A stretch of DNA of 64,000 bases from Ypsolopha sequella (lineage: Eukaryota > Arthropoda > Insecta > Lepidoptera > Ypsolophidae): NCBI GenBank assembly GCA_934047225.1, contig OW203983.1, positions 2,356,001 to 2,420,000 of the forward strand, given 5' to 3'. The translations under genes were made by a program, and so were the position numbers. Below, in pieces: positions 58,169-64,000 of this stretch (position 1 is its first letter; each line of letters opens with the position of its first letter). Under the pieces are notes generated by a model. The model made no database searches, was not told the DNA's origin, and saw only the letters and a program-made list of their open reading frames with translations.

Positions 58169-59728
58169 GTAGTGGGTGAACATTTCTGTTTTGAATGCGA
58201 AACAGTTAGGAACTAAAAGTATAGTGAACTAGTGAAGCGATACTGTTCAGTGTTTTGATTAGTGTATTTGTGTGACTGTTTAAATAAAGTGTCAGTGTTT
58301 TTGGTGTGAATTGGTGATTAAGTGATAAGAAAGCACGGGTCTCTTAAGATATGACACAATGTAAAATAGTATAGTGTCTCCACTGAGTTTCTTACCGTTC
58401 TTCTCAGTGTGGTAGCTGAACTAAGCTCTATTTAACCTAGTAATTTAATCAGGGAGATTGCTTTATCAAGGTGTGGGACTATGTCATGGCTATAGATGTT
58501 AAGCCGGTTGAAATCGATTTCAAGTATGTGGATTTTAGCAGATATTTTGGATAACAGTTACTTTTATCCATTTCTAGCCAACTAGATAGAGAAGTTTCAT
58601 ATTTGACTCCGCAACGCTAGGTTGACAGAACGGTGGGTTGACAGAACTGTGGATAATTCGTTTTTTACACTATTTGTGCCAGATGACTTATTTTATTTTT
58701 TACACAGATGTAAAAAGTGACACAATCATTTTTTATATATTTAGTGACAAATGCCTTGTTTTTAATGCAGATACCTATGAAAAGTGACAGATAATATTAA
58801 TTAAGTAATCAATGACCATTGACATAAATCGTGTCTATGAATCCATAGATACCTACCTGTTTTGTAGTGGATATTTATGCGTAATTAACAGTTACTTTGG
58901 ATATCTGTCCCCTAACAACCGCTGTTTTGCAACTATAGTCATGACTGCCTTAATTTACTATAAATAAGGTGTTAGCTTTAATTGGGCAGGGAGGTTTTCT
59001 TCTTTTCCTCATTAAGTGATTTTTCCTCCCCTTGTAGGCTAGCTTTTGCCCTCTGTAATTAATGAGGTTCCAAGTCTGGTTCCATAGAGCCAGTTTGGTG
59101 CAAATAATCAAAGAGTTTCTAGTAAATATTGACAATAAATAATCAACAGATTAACTAGGTATTTTTCACAGTAAATTTTGACATAGATAAACAACTCACG
59201 AGATCTAAAGCATTTTACTATGCAAACTTTCGCGTTATAACTATCAAATAGTATAACCTTTCACAGTAAATAAAAATATTTAAATAACTGACAAACAAAA
59301 AGTATTTTAATAAACAAACTTATCGCATTATAAACTATAAAATAACATAAAAAAATTTCATACAAAAATAATAACAATTAGGTAACCAACAAGTTGAAGT
59401 ATTTTCATAAGCAGACTTACTGCACTTTATACTATGAAATACTATGTTTTCACAGTAAAACAAAATAATAAGAAATAACCAACGAGTTGAAGTATTTTCA
59501 TAAGCAGACTTACTGCACTTTATACTATGTTTTCACAGTAAAACAAAATAATAAGAAACAATTCACGAGATTCAAAGCATTTCAATAAATTTTTTGCTTT
59601 AAACTCTATATTTATGTTTTTTTTCACTACCTTTTCCCTTTCAATTATGTACCTACTTAGTAACAACATTATGACTTTTAATTCACAACAACCTATATAT
59701 ATGGCATAGGGCCCCTGCTGGGGGCATA
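58169..59728. other. Interior of the Harbinger element, no gene
   Basis: AT-rich. A tandem duplication of about 98 bp (GTTGAAGTATTTTCATAAGC, ACTTACTGCACTTTATACTA, CACAGTAAAACAAAATAATA) occurs at about 59390-59555, with a weaker third unit before it. The 61-codon frame at 58950-59135 carries no motif. Confidence 0.5.
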
Positions 59729-60022
59729 TGTTATTGGGTTTAGGAGGTCAGTAAAATGCAGAGTTAACGATTCAAATAATATTAAATTTATTAATCGTTT
59801 TCTAACAGGACAGGTGTGTGTTCCATACAAGAACATTCCAGGATTGATACGACGATAATCAACTGAAATGCTGAAGCAAACTTTGTACCCTTCTAACTTT
59901 CATTAGGTACTTAACTGGCGTGATTTAATAAATCAAATTTTCTTTAAAATCAAAAATAATTATTTACAATAAAAATATCACACACCTTCCTTTGTCTGGG
60001 GTACATTTATTATGGTCCAACA
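59729..60022 (-). mobile_element. Copia-type LTR remnant inside Harbinger
   Basis: The 294-bp block reads TGTTGGACCATAATAAATG... to ...AACCCAATAACA on the minus strand, TG...CA ends, with AATAAA near the start. It lies directly downstream, on the same strand, of a copia pol C-terminus at 60120-60420. Only one LTR is present. Confidence 0.45.
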
Positions 60023-60119
60023 TTTGTTGCACAAGGATTAGGGAAACCCAGAAAAACCTAATCAGACCAAATCATCTAAGGTAATAAATTTATCTTATAT
60101 CAAATTTATATTTTCATTC

Positions 60120-60420
60120 TTATTTACAAACAAAACTACATTAATCCTAGTTTTTCTCTCATCTCAGAAAAACATACGGTCAGTAATGATTTTGTAATAA
60201 TATCAGCCAGCTGGTTACCTGTGGAAACATAAATAATTTTAATCACATCTTTCTCAACCTGTTCTCTAGAAAAATAGTAGTACTTTTAATAGCCACTTCA
60301 TCACTCTACCCCAGTCAGAATCCACAAAACCAGTCTGGGTATAAGTCAATTGAATTCCAACATATGTAGTCTGAAAACTGCCCCAACCCAGAATTTCTGA
60401 TGCCAACGCTGCTGACAAAA
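60120..60420 (-). pseudogene. Copia RNase H / pol C-terminal fragment
   Basis: Minus-strand frames read YTQTGFVDSDWG, then KDVIKIIYVSTGNQLADIIT and KSLLT...FSEMREKLGLM, the typical copia ending (F.D.DW, then Y..T..QLADI.TK.L...F...R..LG). The YVSTGNQLADIITK part is clean. There are stops in between, and the central RNase H is deleted, so it is dead. It touches the Harbinger transposase stop codon. Confidence 0.65.
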
Positions 60421-61586
60421 TTACAACCTTGCAAAGTAGTTATTTATTAGCAAAGTTCTTGCATTGTTTCCAGATTGTGAGCCACGAGGAGATTGGTCTA
60501 GGGGGTCAATGTCTTGTTGAGAGAGGGGTGTATCACCGTCCTCTGGAGGCATGCAATCATTCTGCATAATAGCAATGTTGTGTAATACTGCTGTCGCCAC
60601 AATAATTCCAGGCACCCTTTGTAATTTTACATTTATCCCTTTGGATAAAATAGGGAACCGTCTTTTCCACACCCCAAAAGCTCTTTCTATAACATTTCTT
60701 GTCTTAATTTGAGCTTCTTGATATAATGTTTCCGCTCTTGTGTTAACATTGTTTTCAGAAAGTGGTGTCATCATATAGCTTGTTTGTGCATAGCCACTAT
60801 CCCCTAAAAGCCATTTGTTACTGTAGATGCCCTGCAGGAAGTTCCTTTTTTGAGCACAGTTATCCCATATGTTTGCATCATGAGCACTCCCGTGCCATCG
60901 GGCAACTATATCCTGAAATAAAAGGTTGGCAGAGCAAATAGCTTGTGTATTAATAGAGAAGAATGTTTTTCTATTCCTATAAATCTCTGCATTGTCACCA
61001 CCAGGTGATATAATTTTTATGTGAGTGCAATCTATTGCCCCTATTACTCGAGGAAACCTTGCTATATTATAAAATCCAGAAACAACTTTATTCTGGTCAA
61101 TTGCTGTTGTTGGCATTTGTATATAGTCTGGACGTAGAGAAGCAATCGCATGAGTGATGCGGTGGATAATGCGACATGCAGTCGATTCATGTACTCCTAT
61201 CACATCACCGCAGGTCGTCAACTGGCTCCCAGTGGCATAGTACCTAAGGGCACATAATAATTGATTCATTGGAGTTACAGCACGATTCCTGAAATAAAAT
61301 ATCTTCATTTATTAGTGGTCCAACCCTTAAAATATCTACATAGGTACCTAGAAACAAAGTATTAGCTATGGTATTAAGTAGTGACTAACCTGTCTGTCTC
61401 AAATTTGAGCTGGTGTTCTATTTTGTACAACAACATCGTTGTGGTGTCCTTAGTAAGACGAAACCTTTTAATAAATTCGTCATCTCTATAAGTACTAAAC
61501 AAATCTGTCCTTTCTGTAACTCTTCTTGAGAAATGCGGAGTATTCAAATATTCAACAATTTCTTCATCATCGTCGGAGAAATACAT
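60421..61586 (-). CDS. PIF/Harbinger DDE transposase (HARBI1-like), intact frame
   Basis: Exon 1 (61390-61586) and exon 2 (60421-61288) join through a 101-bp intron (AG-GTTAGT ... TTTCAG-G, phase 2) to 354 residues, the usual length of this family. N-terminal HTH-like segment: TCGDVIGVHESTACRIIHRI (about 91-110). Catalytic triad of the DDE_Tnp_4 nuclease: D in GAIDCTHIKI (about 152), D in WLLGDSGYAQ (about 229) and E in RNVIERAFGVWKRRF (about 267). The protein cuts and pastes DNA at the element's TIRs with TWA targets. Together with the Myb protein and matching TIRs, the element looks complete. The start MYFSDDDEE lies just inside the right subterminal region. It overlaps neither neighbour; the copia remnant follows immediately. 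Confidence 0.93.
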
Positions 61587-61993
61587 GTTTGAGTTTCAAT
61601 TTGCAAACCAACCAAAGAAATAAAAACTAACCTAAAAGAGAGTTAAATCGAGATTTAAGTTCCTTAAATCGCCATTTTGCCGGTTTAGTTTTGACGTTTC
61701 ACTAAATCGAGATTTAGCACTAAATCGATGTGGTGCAAGACGTTAAACTCGGTTTAAGCTTAAATCGGGTTTAAATCGTACTAAATCTAGTTTTAAGAGA
61801 TTGGTGCAAGCCGCCCTAAGGGACTCAACACTCCATAAACAGTTCACGGTTCTATCTTGGATTAAAGGTTATGTTAAGCACAGCGTTATCTATCAGATAA
61901 CTTGCTTATTTACCTAGTAGTTTGTTAACCTTTTTGTATCGAGCTTCACTGATAGAATCATAGATGGCGCTAGGAGAGCCGATGTTGCTAATT

Positions 61994-63508
61994 ATACTAC
62001 GATCAAGTCGGATTGAACACTGAGGTAAACAAACCGTTTAGGATGAAAATTACCGATATTGTACACATCTCTTATTAAAAACTTCACATACATCGATTCT
62101 AGACACTTTGATCTTCATGTAGAATACACTTTTGTTCACAATAAATATATATTACCTCGATTTTTGGTAAAAAAACTATTCAACAAAACGATAATCCATT
62201 TTTTCTGTTGGCGGCTGCACATTTTTATCTGTGTGACCATAATTAAATTAGTGATGGTCCACTTTTACACAGATTAGCAAAAAGTGTCATGAACAAATGA
62301 ATGAATGAATTGGGACAGCGGCCGGAGCCGGCATTTAGGACAGCTGCCGGAGGTAACGTGATTAAGTTTTTCAATAATCGCTTGATTCGTTATTTCAGAT
62401 TAGCCTTAGGTTTTTGAAAACTGAGTGCTGAGTTCGAAAGCTGGTAATAACTAGTAATGGGAAATAAGTAGAATAAACAATATTTGCTTGTCCAGCATTT
62501 TGTTAATATTTAATACTGTTAGCTATTACAGATTTTTATTACATATATTTTGATGATAAGGATTTGCTTGCCTACGTTTACGCTTGTGACATTAAGAAAC
62601 AGCCTTAGTATGAAATATTATTAACAAAATGCTGGACAAGCAAATATTGTTTATAATACTACTACTTATTTCCCATTAATAGTTATTACCAGCTGACATT
62701 ATGTCAGGAATGCATTTTCTCATTGGATTTAAATACATTTTTTAAATAATCTTCCTACAAGATTTAAGGGAACTACCTTAGAATCATTTTAATCATAAAT
62801 AAAACCAATGGTTACTTTTTATTAGGATTTATTCATTGTCTTCAAAATCAGGTTCAAAATCTGATGCAAATCCATCAGATCCTGAACCAACGTCAATTAG
62901 GAACTTTTCTGTCAAAAGTGTTTTCTACATGAAGATCAAAGTGTCTTGAATCGATGTATGTGAAGTTTTGAATAAAAGGTGTTTACAATATCGGTAATTT
63001 TCATCCCAAACGGTTTGTTATCCTCAATTTTCAATCCGACTTGATCGTAGTATAAGAGGTCATAGCGGGCCCAATAAAACTATATCAAAATATTTTATCC
63101 ACCTGTATTATTTATAGTATATTATTAGGGAATTTTATTATTACTAAGGCTGTTTCTTAATGTCACAAGCGTAAACGCAGGCAATCCTGAGAAATCAAAA
63201 TCATACTATGCGAGGTTACTTTATAGTGTAACGACACTTAACATTACAATTTTTCGGTAATTCAACACAACACAAAAAGACAAGTTTACATAACCTTAAA
63301 ACTGCTCATCAAGAATCTAAAATATACTGTTTTTCTATTTATTAAATATTAAATTAACAGAAAAGAACAAATAGACCGAATGAATGAATGAAAAAAGAAT
63401 AACTCGTTCATCACCGTAGGTACATCACTATAACTGTCAAAAGGTGTCAAGTGTGAAAAAATCTTTTCTTTGTTTACCTGTCTACTCAATCCGACTTGAC
63501 CGTAGTAT
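61994..63508. mobile_element. Palindromic inverted-repeat element, composite
   Basis: Outer ends ATACTACGATCAAGTCGGAT (61994) and the complement TCCGACTTGACCGTAGTAT (ending 63508) match with one change. An additional inner copy of the end occurs at about 63030-63053. Further inverted pairs lie inside: 62080-62134 with 62918-62970, 62445-62530 with 62610-62695, and 62575-62607 with 63143-63186. No transposase frame is present (the 72-codon frame at 62059 is not conserved). Two nested copies of one fold-back family would explain it. Confidence 0.55.
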
Positions 63509-63749
63509 AGCATTAGCAATCGATCTTGTTGTCGTACCGAGCTCCAAGTAAACGCACGTATAGAAATTATTTTCTTTTATTTTGGTCACACGATATACAG
63601 GTTACACAAATTCAAAGGAGGCTAACACTAATGTGGTTTCGAATCTCTTTATGCATTCTTTGCAACATAATATAAAAGGATAACTTACTTACAAAGTGTG
63701 GTGTAACGGCAAAGGCTAAAAATACTCACTGCCTGGATTAACTGGACTT

Positions 63750-63992
63750 AACAGAAAGGTGTAACCATATTTGAAGAGCTTGTTCAGTAAATGGTATAGA
63801 ACAACTTTTACTATGGAACAAACCCTGTATCTTGAAAAAAAAAAATAACATTTTCATAGAAAAGTATGGAAAATGTATGGAAGGGCAGATTTTTTTTTTG
63901 AGATTTCAGTGTTGCCTCTATAGTAAAAGTTGTTCTATACCATTGACTGAATAAGCTCTTCAAATATGGTTACACCTTTCTGTTACACGTTG
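63750..63992. mobile_element. MITE family A, copy 3
   Basis: Matches 20917-21179 from TAACAGAAAGGTGTAACC to GTTACACGTTGTA. The extreme left end (CAACGTG) is missing or diverged. Confidence 0.75.
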
Positions 63993-64000
63993 TATTTTTC

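Larger units (their letters stand above)
56352..61816. mobile_element. Full-length PIF/Harbinger DNA transposon
   Basis: A perfect 15-bp terminal inverted repeat (GGGCGGCTTGCACCA at 56352-56366, complement at 61802-61816) with TAA on both sides (56349-56351 and 61817-61819) defines a 5465-bp element. It contains the two convergent genes of the superfamily, a Myb/SANT protein and a DDE transposase, both without stops. A second CTTGCACCA sits inside each end (56433 and the complement near 61732), and T/A-rich TTTAAATC-like motifs fill both subterminal regions. A copia remnant lies between the genes. It is located in a DIP2 intron. Confidence 0.93.

Overview
The window is an insect, most probably lepidopteran, nuclear genome segment: AT-rich, intron-rich, with very dense transposon debris (CR1/L2-like LINEs, BEL/Pao, gypsy and copia LTR elements, mariner, PIF/Harbinger, a P-element-like transposon and many hairpin MITEs). 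The species call is inference from repeat types and from protein similarity to insect DIP2; no marker gene proves it.

The one clear host gene that organises the window is Disco-interacting protein 2 (DIP2, + strand). Seven exons could be placed with consensus splice sites and matching phase (24864-24944, 34979-35107, 38354-38557, 48423-48723, 52062-52373, 54108-54300, 55943-56155), plus a 33-bp microexon present in tandem (47866-47898, 47993-48025, and a diverged third copy ending at 48169). The N-terminal DMAP1-binding part lies upstream and most of the adenylate-forming domains lie downstream of the window, so everything from about 25 kb to the end is DIP2 intron or exon. At least one exon between 38557 and 47866 is missing from my model, because the phases do not join. 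A compact eight-finger C2H2 zinc-finger gene (19496-20350, - strand) lies upstream, possibly inside an earlier DIP2 intron.

Layout. 0.7-4.1 kb: a decayed CR1/L2-type LINE (ORF1 with zinc finger and FP-like domain, endonuclease, start of RT), split by a MITE and a solo LTR. 5.5-6.1 kb: head-to-head tRNA-Thr-like repeats. 7.6-8.9 kb: a lepidopteran-type dispersed repeat. 9.1-14.2 kb: an OTU-protease pseudogene at the edge of a nested palindromic region. 14.5-15.9 kb: gypsy pol debris. 20.9-24.5 kb: nested MITEs. 25.2-28.4 kb: a P-element-like transposon with an 8-bp target duplication and a THAP exon. 28.5-29.1 and 33.2-34.65 kb: minisatellites. 35.4-38.1 kb: LINE debris. 39.0-45.9 kb: a full-length BEL/Pao retrotransposon with apparently identical LTRs and a 1780-codon open polyprotein, inserted in a dead mariner copy. 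49.3-51.0 kb: an orphan, frameshifted envelope ORF of errantivirus/baculovirus-F type. 56.35-61.8 kb: a full-length PIF/Harbinger transposon with both its Myb/SANT gene and its transposase open, and a copia remnant inside it. 62-63.5 kb: another palindromic element, then MITE to the end.

The genes do not form a pathway. The shared theme is a long-intron neuronal gene acting as a sink for mobile elements. The BEL polyprotein, the orphan envelope and the Harbinger transposase are antisense to DIP2, while the Harbinger Myb gene, the THAP exon and most LINE remnants are in the sense orientation. All similarity statements come from reading translations against remembered family patterns; nothing was searched.
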